A DNA stretch of 64,000 bases, taken from the NCBI GenBank assembly GCA_965200005.1, contig OZ241331.1:1674001-1738000 (forward strand), given 5' to 3'. Every line of letters begins with the position of its first letter. The stretch's first letter is position 1. The DNA comes from Aldehydirespirator sp965200005 (GTDB lineage Bacteria > Actinomycetota > Acidimicrobiia > Acidimicrobiales > Aldehydirespiratoraceae). The translations under genes and the position numbers were made by a program. Below are positions 36,604 to 46,274 of this stretch, piece by piece. Below the pieces are notes generated by a model. The model did no database searches, was not told the origin of the DNA, and saw only the letters and a program-made list of their open reading frames with translations.

Positions 36604-37500
36604 TCACAAGGGGTCTCTAAACAATGCGGGGTCGTACTGCGCGCCGCAGCGTTCCAGTGCCGCCATCCAGGCCGGACTGTTGCGCATCGTCAGCCGCAAC
36701 CCAGCAATGAGCGAGTTGGCTGCTGCTCTAGCTCCCCGCCGAGCCTTGAGTCCAAGCACATCAGCAATCCCTGTAGGGATAGTGGTGACCGCACCTTGCA
36801 TCAGCACTCGATAACCGAGACGTTGGGCCGCTCCCAAGGGTGGCCGACTCAAGAAGTCCACCGCGTTGCGCATCCCGGGGCTAGGGCCGATCGCAGGATG
36901 TGAACCCACCCACTCGGCTAGATCATTCGCCGTACGCGGCAGCGGTGAGGCCGCAAGCATGGATCCCACTTGCGACTGCTCGGCAACGAAGCGATCCGCT
37001 TCAGCCGCGTCAAGCCCAGGGCCCATCGTCTGGTAGGCGACCAAGAACGAGTCAGTCAGGGTGTTGTGAACCCACGCGGCCATCTCGGGCACCGAAGCGC
37101 CATAGCGCAACCCCCGGTGCGAGATCCCGCTCACCCCACGATGAGCGTGTCGCACCATCTGCACGGCTTGCTGCACCTCGGGCATGGCCCCATAGGTCGC
37201 CGTCGTCACATAGAAAGAGGTACGACCGAGTCGCCCGAGAGGATCGCTGCGATAGCGGCTGTGCTCCTCGACACCAGCAACCACCTCGGGATGGGCAGCC
37301 TGGATGAGCAACGCTCGGATCGCGCCAACGAACACGCTCACATCGCCGATCACACGCCAACTCACCGAATCAGGCCCGCACAAGCCAGCATCACCCGGGT
37401 AGTCGGCGGTGTTGAGCAAGGGGCGTTCCGCATGGGCGAAGAGTCCGCTAACCGACGACCTCACCCGGTCGCGGACATCTGCGACGATCTTCACGCCCAT
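36604..37500 (-). CDS. DUF2236 / MpaB-like oxygenase
   Basis: A 298-residue protein with the DUF2236 hallmarks: SVSWRVIGDVSVFVGAIRAL, then QAAHPEVVAGVEEHS, YRSDPLGRLGRT and later VPEMAAWVHNTL. The family includes the fungal MpaB oxygenase and the latex-clearing protein, which cleave carbon-carbon double bonds with haem b. Conserved His and Arg residues in the first half probably hold the cofactor. The substrate here is unknown; isoprenoids or unsaturated lipids are plausible. No signal peptide is seen, so it is cytoplasmic. Same strand as the truncated haemoglobin gene. Confidence 0.88.
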   Translation of the reverse strand: MGVKIVADVRDRVRSSVSGLFAHAERPLLNTADYPGDAGLCGPDSVSWRVIGDVSVFVGAIRALLIQAAHPEVVAGVEEHSRYRSDPLGRLGRTSFYVTTATYGAMPEVQQAVQMVRHAHRGVSGISHRGLRYGASVPEMAAWVHNTLTDSFLVAYQTMGPGLDAAEADRFVAEQSQVGSMLAASPLPRTANDLAEWVGSHPAIGPSPGMRNAVDFLSRPPLGAAQRLGYRVLMQGAVTTIPTGIADVLGLKARRGARAAANSLIAGLRLTMRNSPAWMAALERCGAQYDPALFRDPL

Positions 37501-37605
37501 CGACGAACAAAACTTGCGAGACGTTCCTGACCCGCGAGACGCTGCCGACGTGTGAGACCCATCAGACTCGCACGTCTGTCGACATGTCGTTCACAGTGTT
37601 GATGT

Positions 37606-38628
37606 CTAGCGCCCCTTAGCCAGTTGCTTGCGTCGACGCTGCTGCATCCGCTGACGCATACGTGCCTGAGCCTCAGGTGTCCCGTCATGAAACGTGCCCA
37701 TCAGCTTGTCGATCGGCACGGGACGGTTGCCGTAGTTGCACTCGAAGTAGCGGTGATGCAGGTGATGGAAATAGTCAGCACCGGCAGCGGTCTGGCGATC
37801 ACGCCCCAAGACCTCAAAGCGTTCAAATCCCGAATGCGAGACAGCAGGGGATAACCCGTTAAAGATGCCGCTAAGTATCACGATAAATGGGTGCGCGGGG
37901 ACAATCCACCACAACGCGATCAAGCTGAAGTAAATGATGTGCTCGGTGGGGTGCATTGATATCCCAGTCCAGGGCCCGGTGTTGACATTGTGATGATGCA
38001 GGTAGTGGGCATGATCGTAAAGCCACTTCGTGTGCAGCAATCTGTGATTCAAATAGAAGTGAGTGACCGACCACAGGAACACACCAACTGTCAATACCGA
38101 CAGATACAGCCACCCTGAGTCCCACGATACTGAAGGGATCCAATCATTGGCATAGAAACATAAGCTCAATGACTCATAAGCAGTCCAAATGGTGACGCCA
38201 CTTGCCAGACTCCAGAAGATGTTGTCTCTTGTCTGATTCGACCACAAAAAGAGGCTGTTTGTTCTGCTGAGCCAGCGCCGGTTGTATTTGTAACGCTGGG
38301 CCTGAGCTTGCTTGGCGTATAACAACAGGTGAAGTGTCCCCGCTACCAGAGTCAATAACACAGCATTGCGCAACCAGATCAACAACACTGGTTGAAGCCG
38401 CAGTGTTTGCATTGTCTCCAGCGACGGCGTCAAGAAGTGCAAGCAAACTGCGGCGATCCCGATCCACAAAGCGCCATAGGGCATCGTCACCGGCCAGATC
38501 AGGTAACGCAGCGAGGCCAAGGGTTTGGGAGGCCACTCAAAAATGGGCGACACGGAGATCGGCACCTCGGGCACATATCCCGAATCGGCGCTAGGCGCTA
38601 CGTTCACGGCTCCCGACCGCTCAACCAT
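37606..38628 (-). CDS. Fatty acid hydroxylase / sterol desaturase family protein
   Basis: A membrane enzyme of about 340 residues with at least four hydrophobic segments. The di-iron histidine boxes are present: HFYLNHRLLH, HAHYLHHHN, HPTEH and HHLHHRYF. Such enzymes use O2 to hydroxylate or desaturate sterols, carotenoids or fatty acids. I placed the start at the ATG 38628, which has AGGGG eight bases upstream; the frame stays open to 38970 but the first 114 residues are Gly/Arg-rich junk overlapping the divergent gene. The C-terminus is Arg/Gln-rich. Substrate unknown. Confidence 0.9.
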   Translation of the reverse strand: MVERSGAVNVAPSADSGYVPEVPISVSPIFEWPPKPLASLRYLIWPVTMPYGALWIGIAAVCLHFLTPSLETMQTLRLQPVLLIWLRNAVLLTLVAGTLHLLLYAKQAQAQRYKYNRRWLSRTNSLFLWSNQTRDNIFWSLASGVTIWTAYESLSLCFYANDWIPSVSWDSGWLYLSVLTVGVFLWSVTHFYLNHRLLHTKWLYDHAHYLHHHNVNTGPWTGISMHPTEHIIYFSLIALWWIVPAHPFIVILSGIFNGLSPAVSHSGFERFEVLGRDRQTAAGADYFHHLHHRYFECNYGNRPVPIDKLMGTFHDGTPEAQARMRQRMQQRRRKQLAKGR

Positions 38629-38736
38629 CGCCAGTACCCCTTTGGCCCTGCCCCTACTCGAGCGATTTGGCTCAACTACCCGTTCAGCTTGAGAAACTAC
38701 ATCAAGAATGCCGGTGCGGCCGTATGATTTTTTGCC

Positions 38737-39606
38737 ATGAGATATGCCTCCCCGACGACGGTGCCCGATGCCGTCGAGCTTCTCGGCTCGGTCGCTGGCG
38801 CCCGGGCTTATGCAGGAGCCACCGACCTGATACCCCAGATTCGAGCGGGTCGACCCGCTCCAGCGCTCGCCGTAGACCTTAAGCGCATCAAACGACTCTG
38901 CAGCATTAATCAGGCTGGATCGACCTACACCGTCGGCGCCGCCACCCCCACCGCTGACATCTGCAACCACGCTGGACTCGCACAGGACTTCCCGGGGTTG
39001 GTTGAGGCAAGCGGACTGATCGGCTCGGATCAGATACAGAACAGATCCAGTTGGGGCGGCAACCTCGCCAATGCATCACCAGCCGCCGACACACCGCCGA
39101 GCCTCATTGTTAACGCTGCTCGTGCCGTGATCGCGGGCCCTGGCGGCGAGCGCACCGTGGATGCCTCCGAGGTTGCAACCGGCCCGGGTACCACATCGCT
39201 TGGCGAATCTGAACTGATTGTTGAGTTCGAACTGGATCAACCGCCGAGCCGTAACGCCGACTCGTACCTGCGCCTAATCCCCCGCACCGAGATGGACATC
39301 GCTGTTGTAGGTGCTGCAGCCCGGGTCACTCTCGACGCAGATGGAACCGTCAGCGATGCCGCCATCGCACTTGGCGCGGTGGCTCCCACAGTTGTGCGGG
39401 TGCCCGCAGCCGAACAGGCGCTCGTGGGCAGTGATCTCTCACCAGAGGTGCTTGCCGCCGTGCAGGCAGCGGCCGCGGAAGCGTGCAACCCGATTGATGA
39501 CAAGCGAGGCACCGTCTCTTACCGGCGTCAAGTTGCGGGAGTGCTGGCACGCCGGGCTGTGTTGATTGCCGCGGAACGCGCCAGCGAGCGAGGAGGACAA
39601 CAGTGA
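38737..39606 (+). CDS. Molybdenum hydroxylase, FAD-binding medium subunit (CoxM-like)
   Basis: A 289-residue flavoprotein subunit of the xanthine dehydrogenase / CO dehydrogenase family. It opens with YASPTTVPDAVELLGS, typical of the FAD-binding PCMH-like fold, and has AGATDLIPQIRAG near residue 30 and the NRSSWGGNLANASPAADTPP stretch that binds FAD. The C-terminal CO-dehydrogenase flavoprotein domain follows. It passes electrons from the iron-sulfur subunit to the quinone pool or another acceptor. It overlaps the small-subunit gene by 4 bp (GTGA), so the three subunits form an operon. Confidence 0.9.
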   Translation: MRYASPTTVPDAVELLGSVAGARAYAGATDLIPQIRAGRPAPALAVDLKRIKRLCSINQAGSTYTVGAATPTADICNHAGLAQDFPGLVEASGLIGSDQIQNRSSWGGNLANASPAADTPPSLIVNAARAVIAGPGGERTVDASEVATGPGTTSLGESELIVEFELDQPPSRNADSYLRLIPRTEMDIAVVGAAARVTLDADGTVSDAAIALGAVAPTVVRVPAAEQALVGSDLSPEVLAAVQAAAAEACNPIDDKRGTVSYRRQVAGVLARRAVLIAAERASERGGQQ

Positions 39607-40079
39607 GTCGAGTACACGTCACCTGCACCATCAACGGCGACCCCGCCGAGTTCCTATGTGACGGCGGGCAGTCACTGCTAGATGCCCTGCGCGACGAGGT
39701 AGGGCTCACCGGAGCCAAAGAGGGATGCGGCACCGGCGACTGTGGCGCATGTTCGGTCATCATGGATGGTCGTCTGCTGTGCTCGTGTCTGGTGCTGGCG
39801 CCTGAAGCCTCCGGCACCGTCATAAACACCGTCGAGGGTCTCGCGGCTGGCGATGACCTTCATCCCCTACAGCAGAGCTTCCTTGAGGGCGCGGCGCTGC
39901 AATGCGGAGTTTGCACACCTGGAATCTTGATGGCAGCCAAGGCCTTGCTCGACCGCAACCCGGATCCCAGCGAGACCGAGGTGCGTTACGGCCTCGCCGG
40001 CAACCTCTGCCGCTGTACTGGCTATGACAAGATCGTCCGCTCGGTGCTTGACGCTGCCGACACGATGAACCAACGCTAG
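39603..40079 (+). CDS. Molybdenum hydroxylase, 2Fe-2S small subunit (CoxS-like)
   Basis: A 158-residue subunit with two [2Fe-2S] clusters. The plant-type ferredoxin cluster uses GCGTGDCGACSV plus a later Cys in LLCSCLV; the helical-bundle cluster uses QCGVCTPG and NLCRCTGY. It carries electrons from the molybdenum site to the FAD subunit. The GTG start overlaps the previous stop and has GGAGG eight bases upstream. The order medium-small-large matches CoxMSL-type operons. Confidence 0.95.
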   Translation: MSRVHVTCTINGDPAEFLCDGGQSLLDALRDEVGLTGAKEGCGTGDCGACSVIMDGRLLCSCLVLAPEASGTVINTVEGLAAGDDLHPLQQSFLEGAALQCGVCTPGILMAAKALLDRNPDPSETEVRYGLAGNLCRCTGYDKIVRSVLDAADTMNQR

Positions 40080-40088
40080 GAGCTAGCT

Positions 40089-42362
40089 GTGACAGTCACG
40101 GAATCAAAGCCCCGCTACAAGTACGTCGGCACCCGGCCCATCCGCCATGACGGGCTCGAGAAGGTGACCGGGCGCGCTCGCTTCGCAGCCGATCTCAACC
40201 TGCCGAGCCAGCTCATGGGTGTGGTGGTGCGCTCGCCTCATGCCCACGCCCGCATTGTCTCGATCGACACAACCAAAGCGGCCTCGATGCCGGGTGTCAA
40301 GTCGGTCGTTACTCGCGATGACTTCCCCGAGGTCGGCCCTAGAGACCGCAACTACGACATGTGCATCAACCTGATGGCACGTGACAAGGTCCTATATGAA
40401 GGTCACGCGGTAGCCGCAGTAGCGGCAACGACGCGAGCCCAGGCCGAAGCTGCAGCCGCAGCGGTGGATGTCACCTACGAACTTCTGCCGGCCGTGTTGA
40501 CGATCTCTGAAGCTCTAGCGCCCGACGCGCCAGTGCTGCACGAGCACATGTTGACCCGGGGAGCGAACCCGCCCGCCACCGAGCCATCCAATGTGAGCGA
40601 CATCACCCGCTTCGCAGGGGGCGACCTCGAAACAGGGTTTGCTCAAGCCGACCTGATTGTGGAGCGCAGTTTCACCACCAAACCAGTGCATCAGGGCTAC
40701 ATCGAGCCTCATGCGTGTGTTGCCGACACCGGACAGGATGGTCGCACAACCATCTGGTGTTCATCACAGGGCCACTTCAATGTGCGCTCCTCGACAGCGG
40801 CCATGTTGGGCTGGGAGAACACCCGAATCAAGGTGATCCCCGCCGAGATCGGCGGCGGATTCGGCGGCAAGACCACGATCTATCTTGAGCCGCTAGCAGT
40901 GGCGCTGTCTGCCAAGTCGGGCCGACCGGTCAAGATGGTGATGTCCCGAGACGAGGTATTCCGTGCGACCGGCCCTGCGCCGGGAACCGAGATCCGTGTC
41001 AAACTCGGAGTCGACAACGAGGGCAACCTTGTCGCGGGCGACTCTTGGATGGCGTATTCGGGTGGTGCTTATGCAGGTACCGGCGGTCTGCTTGGTGCCA
41101 TGACCGTCTTTGAGTCTTACAAGATCCCTCACTTCTCTGTGGAAGCGCTGAACGTGCTGGTCAACACGGCCCGCTCGGCTGCTTACCGGGCCCCGTCTGC
41201 ACCCATGACGGCATTCGCAGTTGAGACCGTGCTTGATGAGATCGCCGAGAAGCTCGAGATCGACCCGATCGATCTTCGCATTCGCAATGCAGTTACTGAG
41301 GGCGAGCCGTCAACCATGGGTGTGCCGTTCGCCCGGATCGGTTTCGAGGAGTGCCTTGAGGCTGTCCGTGAGTCCCCGCATTACACGGCACCCCTTGGCG
41401 AGAATCAAGGTCGGGGGCTAGCCGCGGGCTACTGGTTCAACATCGGCGAATCTTCGAGCGCAACTGTCAACCTGAACGAAGACGGCACGGCCACGGTGGT
41501 AACCGGCAGCCCAGACATCGGCGGCAGTCGTGCCTCGATGGCGCTCATGGCTGCCGAGGAACTCGGCATCGATGTCTATGACATCCGCCCCATCGTTGGT
41601 GACACCGAAGCCGTCGGTTTCACCGACATCACCGAAGGCAGCCGTGCCACCTTCGCGACCGGTATGGCCGTGGTCAACGCCTGTCGCAAGATGGTCAAAG
41701 AGTTGCGTGGTCGGGCCGCCAAGATGATGGGCGTTGACGTGGCAGACGTCGACTGGGTGGATGGCGCGGCCGTCTACACCGGTAGCGATGGTGACAAGGC
41801 GCCGCTGCCGCTTGCTGCGATCACCCGCAAAGCCAAACGCACCGGTGGGCCCCTGACTGCTACCGGGTCGCTGGAGGCTCGCGGCGCTGGGCCGGGTTTC
41901 GCGGTGCATCTGTGTGATGTTGAGGTCGATCCAGAGACGGGTGTCGTGAGGGTTGTGCGCTACACGGCCTCTCAGGATGCCGGCACGGCGATCCATCCCA
42001 GTTATGTGGAGGGTCAGATCCAGGGCGGCGTTGCCCAGGGTGTCGGTTGGGCGCTGAACGAGGAGTACATCTACGACTCGAGCGGCACCATGGAGAACCC
42101 GGGATTCCTCGATTATCGGGTGCCAGTGGCGTCTGATCTGCCGATGATCGATGCGATCATTGTCGAGGTGCCCAACCCAGCGCATCCCTACGGGGTGCGA
42201 GGTGTTGGCGAGACCGGCATCGTGCCACCACTGGCAACAGTTGCGAATGCGGTCTATGGCGCCACGGGATGTCGGATTCGTGACCTGCCGCTGTCTCCGC
42301 CGACGGTGCTAGCCGCAATCAACGCTCGCGCCGGCAGCAACGGTTCCAACGGATCGCACTAA
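40089..42362 (+). CDS. Molybdenum hydroxylase, molybdopterin-binding large subunit
   Basis: A 757-residue large subunit of the xanthine dehydrogenase family. It has the early hammerhead region (VTGRARFAADLNLP), EIGGGFGGKTT, which contacts the cofactor, and a C-terminal GETGIVPP with the catalytic Glu of the family. The active-site loop reads AYRAPSAP at about residue 365. That is neither the form I CO dehydrogenase loop (AYxCSFR) nor the form II loop (AYRGAGR), so a CO-oxidising role is not supported. A related aromatic, aldehyde or CoA-ester hydroxylase is more likely. GGAG lies seven bases before the GTG start; the gene follows the small subunit by 9 bp. Confidence 0.9.
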   Translation: MTVTESKPRYKYVGTRPIRHDGLEKVTGRARFAADLNLPSQLMGVVVRSPHAHARIVSIDTTKAASMPGVKSVVTRDDFPEVGPRDRNYDMCINLMARDKVLYEGHAVAAVAATTRAQAEAAAAAVDVTYELLPAVLTISEALAPDAPVLHEHMLTRGANPPATEPSNVSDITRFAGGDLETGFAQADLIVERSFTTKPVHQGYIEPHACVADTGQDGRTTIWCSSQGHFNVRSSTAAMLGWENTRIKVIPAEIGGGFGGKTTIYLEPLAVALSAKSGRPVKMVMSRDEVFRATGPAPGTEIRVKLGVDNEGNLVAGDSWMAYSGGAYAGTGGLLGAMTVFESYKIPHFSVEALNVLVNTARSAAYRAPSAPMTAFAVETVLDEIAEKLEIDPIDLRIRNAVTEGEPSTMGVPFARIGFEECLEAVRESPHYTAPLGENQGRGLAAGYWFNIGESSSATVNLNEDGTATVVTGSPDIGGSRASMALMAAEELGIDVYDIRPIVGDTEAVGFTDITEGSRATFATGMAVVNACRKMVKELRGRAAKMMGVDVADVDWVDGAAVYTGSDGDKAPLPLAAITRKAKRTGGPLTATGSLEARGAGPGFAVHLCDVEVDPETGVVRVVRYTASQDAGTAIHPSYVEGQIQGGVAQGVGWALNEEYIYDSSGTMENPGFLDYRVPVASDLPMIDAIIVEVPNPAHPYGVRGVGETGIVPPLATVANAVYGATGCRIRDLPLSPPTVLAAINARAGSNGSNGSH

Positions 42363-42422
42363 GGCTCACCGGCCCGGCGGCGTTGTTGGACTTGCTGTAG
42401 TGACTTGCTGCAATACAGAGCT

Positions 42423-42446
42423 GACTTAGGGACTTAGGGACTCAGG
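42423..42446. repeat. 8-bp tandem repeat, three units
   Basis: GACTTAGG, GACTTAGG and GACTCAGG in a row, ending 14 bp before the MoaD-like gene start. Two units are identical. Confidence 0.8.
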
Positions 42447-42460
42447 GAGAGCGCTGCTAC

Positions 42461-42709
42461 ATGGCTGTTCGAGTTCATCTCAGTTCCAACCTGCGTGACC
42501 ACACCGGCGGCGTCGCGGAGGTTGCGGCGAACGGCGGCACGGTCGGAGCGCTCATTGATGACCTTGACCGCCAGTATCCGGGTTTGGGCTCGGCGCTGCG
42601 GAGCGGAACCTCAGCCGTCATTGATGGGTTGCTCGTTGCTCACCCCGAGTACGAACCTGTTGAGGACGGATCGCTGATCTACTTCATCCCCCAAACGGCC
42701 GGCGGCTAA
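42461..42709 (+). CDS. MoaD/ThiS-family sulfur carrier protein
   Basis: An 82-residue ubiquitin-like protein that ends in Gly-Gly (IPQTAGG), the thiocarboxylate-forming tail of MoaD/ThiS sulfur carriers. The hydrophobic pattern and the YPGLGSALR segment fit the MoaD-like group. It lies 98 bp after the molybdenum hydroxylase genes on the same strand, so it may supply sulfur for molybdopterin synthesis tied to that enzyme. A role in another sulfur transfer, such as amino-acid synthesis, is possible. Confidence 0.85.
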   Translation: MAVRVHLSSNLRDHTGGVAEVAANGGTVGALIDDLDRQYPGLGSALRSGTSAVIDGLLVAHPEYEPVEDGSLIYFIPQTAGG

Positions 42710-42809
42710 TCGCAGGCGGCTAGTCGCTCGTTTGGTCGGTGGACGGCGGTTGACAGCGTCCAGGCGCTTCTAGGTGTCCGCCTAGCCGTTGCCACCCAAT
42801 TTGGCCCGG

Positions 42810-43946
42810 TCAGGGACGAGCTATCTCGGCGAGCGTGTTTAGGAACCGGTCGTTCTGGCTTGGTGTGCCGATCGTGACACGAATGCCCACGCCTGAAAAC
42901 GGGCGTGTGACTACGCCTCGCTGTTCAAGACCGACGTAGATCTCATCGGTGCGATCACCAAGTGGCATCCACACAAAGTTGGCTTGAGCATCAGGCAACT
43001 CCCAACCCTCGGAGGTGAGCGCTTCAACCACGCGTCCGCGTTCAGTGATGATGGTTTCAATGCCACGACGTGCTTCAGCTTCGGTTTCGGGATCAAGGGC
43101 GGCAAGGGCAGCTGCTTGGGCCAGTCCATTCACGTTGAAAGGCACCAGGCATTTGTCGATAGCTGAGACAACCTCGGGGTCACCAAGTACATAGCCGACC
43201 CGCAAACCGGCCAGGCCGAACGCCTTCGAGAAGGTGCGAGCCACAGCCACATTGGGGAACTGTGGCATCAGATCAGTCACCGGATCACCCAACGCAGGGT
43301 CAGCGAACTCCCGGTAGGCCTCATCCACAAGAACCACCACATCTGAGGGCACCTGACGCATCAACCGGTCTAGCTGAGCGCTCGACAACGCAGTGCCGGT
43401 CGGGTTGTTGGGGGTAGCTAGCAAGATCAACTTGGTGCGTTTAGTGACCGCGTGGGCTACGGCATCTAGGTCAAAGGAGTGTTCGTCTGCTAGCGGCACA
43501 GTTACGAGCTTTCCAGCCATGGTCTGCACCGCGATCGGGTATGCCTCAAAGGAGATCCAAGGCGTGACGGCCTCATCGTTCGGATCGACATATGCGGTCA
43601 CAAGCTGGTACAGCAACGCAACTGAACCTGCGCCGATAGTCACACCAGAAACATCAAGGTCGAGCCGTTGCGCCACTGCCTCACGAAGCGCAGTTGCTCG
43701 ATGATCACAATAAAGATTGGCACCCCTGCAGGCGGCAGCGACGGCATCTATAACCCCGTCGGGCGGGGGATACGGGTTCTCGTTTGAGGCGAGCTTGATG
43801 GCATCGGTGATGTCATGCTCTTGTTCTGCTTGCTCGGCAGCCTTACCGGGTTTGTAGGCAGGCAAAGCGTCGACCGCTGGTCGCACACGAGAGAAACGCG
43901 CTGTATCAGCCGGGTCGTTCATCGATGGGGATTGCTGTTGAGGCAT
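42810..43946 (-). CDS. hisC: Histidinol-phosphate aminotransferase
   Basis: A 378-residue class I/II PLP aminotransferase. KLASNENPYPPPDGV is the N-terminal HisC signature, PNNPTGTALS is the cofactor-phosphate region, DEAYREFAD precedes the PLP lysine in RTFSKAFGLAGLRVGYVLG. It makes L-histidinol phosphate in histidine synthesis and may also aminate aromatic keto acids (Phe/Tyr), because the gene stands alone here. I chose the ATG at 43946; the frame extends to 44087 into the divergent copper ATPase. The two genes share a 57-bp divergent promoter space. Confidence 0.88.
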   Translation of the reverse strand: MPQQQSPSMNDPADTARFSRVRPAVDALPAYKPGKAAEQAEQEHDITDAIKLASNENPYPPPDGVIDAVAAACRGANLYCDHRATALREAVAQRLDLDVSGVTIGAGSVALLYQLVTAYVDPNDEAVTPWISFEAYPIAVQTMAGKLVTVPLADEHSFDLDAVAHAVTKRTKLILLATPNNPTGTALSSAQLDRLMRQVPSDVVVLVDEAYREFADPALGDPVTDLMPQFPNVAVARTFSKAFGLAGLRVGYVLGDPEVVSAIDKCLVPFNVNGLAQAAALAALDPETEAEARRGIETIITERGRVVEALTSEGWELPDAQANFVWMPLGDRTDEIYVGLEQRGVVTRPFSGVGIRVTIGTPSQNDRFLNTLAEIARP

Positions 43947-44003
43947 CCACACATTTTGCCGCGCAACACGGCTAGCTGCGGGACGCGGCTCTAGGCTCGA
44001 GGC

Positions 44004-46148
44004 GTGGCCAGCATCGGGTCCACGAAACTTCGCACCGAGGTCGTGGTGCAGGGGATGCATTGTGGAGCTTGCGCGGCGCGTGTGCAATCTGCGCTGGCTG
44101 GCACAGCAGGGGTGCGCGACGCACGAGTGAACTTCGCTTCAAGCCGGGCAACGGTGCTCCATGACTCGCAACTGGATCTTGGCGCGCTACGCGAGGTCAT
44201 TGAACGGGCTGGTTACTCGGTTTCAGACGAGTCCCAGAAGCAAGAACACGACAAGCTCCGAATCAAGAATCTGCAGCGTCTCCTGATCGTGGCCTGTGCG
44301 CTGACGGCCGTTGTGTTTGTGCCGTCGATGTTCGCTCCGCTGCGCTTTGAGGGTTGGCGCTGGGTCAGCTTTGTCGCATCGGGATTGGTGGTCTTCGGGG
44401 CGGGCTTCCAGTTCCATCGCAACGCTCTGCGCAACCTGGCGCACCGAAACGTCACGATGGACACGCTGATCTCGCTGGGCACCACAGCCGCCTGGACGTG
44501 GTCGGCGGTGGTTCTCATCGCAGACATCCAAGACGGTCACGTGTACTTCGAGACAGGTTGCGTGATCATCACCCTTGTACTAGCCGGCAAGTGGATGGAG
44601 GCGCGGGCCACTCGGCGTTCCGGTCAGGCCGTGCGGGCGCTGGCACGGCTGGGAACGCCCACTGCGCTGCTGGTGGATGGCACCGAGGTTGATGTTGATC
44701 AATTGCAGGTGGGGACGCGCTTTGTGGTGCGACCGGGAGAGCGGATCGCAACGGACGGTGTTGTCGTTCATGGTGCATCGGCTGTGGACATGTCGATGGT
44801 TACCGGCGAGTCGGTGCCGGTGGAGGTCGCTCCCGGCGACGAGGTGATCGGAGCGACCATCAACGCGGATGGGACGCTCGAAGTTGCAGCCACCAGGGTT
44901 GGGGCTGACACCGCTCTGGCTCAGATCGTGCGTCTCGTTGACGAAGCGCAGGGTGGCCGTGCCAAGGTGCAACGCCTCGCTGACCTCGTTGCTCGTGTGT
45001 TCGTGCCGGTGGTTGTCGGGATCGCCATGGTGACTTTTGTGGTGTGGTTTGCGATAGGCGGAGCTGCCTCGGATGCGCTGACAGCGGCCGTGGCGGTGCT
45101 GATCATCTCCTGCCCTTGCGCACTCGGACTCGCTACGCCGCTTGCGGTCATGGTCGGCACGGGCCGTGCTGCTCAACTCGGGGTGATTATCAAGGGTGCC
45201 GAAGTTCTGGAAGACACTCGCCGCACGGCTGTGGTATTGCTCGACAAGACCGGCACCGTCACCGATGGACGCCTTGAGGTGGCCGGAGCTGTTGCCGTTG
45301 ACGGCGCCGACATGAAGGCGCTGGGGTTGCTGGCCGGTGCCCTTGAATCACGTTCTGAGCACCCCGTAGGGGCGGCAATTGCCCGCCGGTGGCTGTCGTT
45401 GCGGCGAGTGACCGAGTTCAAGAACCGGCCCGGGCTTGGCGTACAGGGCCGGGTTCATGGCGCTGAGGTGAGGGTTGGGCGTTACCCGCTGTTTGATGAG
45501 GTGCCCGAGCAACTGCAGGTCGCGCTCGCCGAAGCTGAGGCCAGAGGCCACACAGCGGTTCTCGTGGGTAGGGGAGCGACAGCCGAAGCAGTGATCTCGC
45601 TCGCCGACACTGTCAAGGAGACATCACCTGAAGCCGTGCAACACATGCGTGATCTGGGTCTTGACGTGGCTCTTCTCACGGGCGACAACCGGCGCACCGC
45701 TCAAACGGTCGGGGCCGCCATCGGGGTGAGCGATGTGCATGCTGAGTTGATGCCCGATGACAAGGTCGAGTTGGTGCGGGCTCAGCAGGCAAACGGAACC
45801 CGTGTTGCGTTTGTAGGTGACGGCGTCAACGATGCCCCGGCTCTAGCACACGCTGACCTGGGAATCGCTTTGGGGACAGGTGCAGATGTAGCGGTTGAGG
45901 CGTCTGATCTGACCATCATCGGCAGTGACCTGCGAGCAGTGCCAGAAGCGATCTCACTATCGCGCCGAACCCTTCGCACGATTGAGGTGAACCTGTTCTG
46001 GGCATTCGCCTACAACACCGCAGCAATACCGCTCGCCGCAGCAGGCGTACTAAGCCCGATGGCGGCCGCGGCAGCCATGGGCCTGTCGTCTCTGTTCGTA
46101 GTAACCAACAGCCTCCGCCTCCGCCGCTTCGGCTCAGTTAGGTCCTGA
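44004..46148 (+). CDS. copA: Copper-exporting P1B-type ATPase
   Basis: A 714-residue heavy-metal pump. One N-terminal metal-binding domain has GMHCGACAARV (CxxC). The transmembrane metal site is ISCPCALGLATP (CPC motif, Cu+/Ag+ type), the phosphorylated Asp is in LDKTGTVTDG, the actuator loop reads MVTGESVP, the ATP-binding His-Pro is in SEHPVG, and GDGVNDAPAL closes the P domain. It exports monovalent copper from the cytoplasm. The start is a GTG. No CsoR or chaperone gene lies beside it. Confidence 0.92.
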   Translation: MASIGSTKLRTEVVVQGMHCGACAARVQSALAGTAGVRDARVNFASSRATVLHDSQLDLGALREVIERAGYSVSDESQKQEHDKLRIKNLQRLLIVACALTAVVFVPSMFAPLRFEGWRWVSFVASGLVVFGAGFQFHRNALRNLAHRNVTMDTLISLGTTAAWTWSAVVLIADIQDGHVYFETGCVIITLVLAGKWMEARATRRSGQAVRALARLGTPTALLVDGTEVDVDQLQVGTRFVVRPGERIATDGVVVHGASAVDMSMVTGESVPVEVAPGDEVIGATINADGTLEVAATRVGADTALAQIVRLVDEAQGGRAKVQRLADLVARVFVPVVVGIAMVTFVVWFAIGGAASDALTAAVAVLIISCPCALGLATPLAVMVGTGRAAQLGVIIKGAEVLEDTRRTAVVLLDKTGTVTDGRLEVAGAVAVDGADMKALGLLAGALESRSEHPVGAAIARRWLSLRRVTEFKNRPGLGVQGRVHGAEVRVGRYPLFDEVPEQLQVALAEAEARGHTAVLVGRGATAEAVISLADTVKETSPEAVQHMRDLGLDVALLTGDNRRTAQTVGAAIGVSDVHAELMPDDKVELVRAQQANGTRVAFVGDGVNDAPALAHADLGIALGTGADVAVEASDLTIIGSDLRAVPEAISLSRRTLRTIEVNLFWAFAYNTAAIPLAAAGVLSPMAAAAAMGLSSLFVVTNSLRLRRFGSVRS

Positions 46149-46274
46149 TCGCGGGCGGGCTATCGCCCCCTGAGCCTTTCCCAGTGAACCCGTATCTGTG
46201 TCGCGTTATAGGCTCTAACGGATCGGGCGCCAGCGAGTAGAGGGGCGCCGAGAAGCGCTGATGGAGGACTTGCC

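Noticed and set aside
41418..42185. Minus-strand frame (255 codons) opposite the molybdenum hydroxylase large subunit
   Set aside because: Antisense shadow; His-rich composition comes from the complement of common codons.
40089..42362. Naming the molybdenum hydroxylase genes coxMSL (CO dehydrogenase)
   Set aside because: The active-site loop AYRAPSAP lacks the AYxCSFR or AYRGAGR signature.
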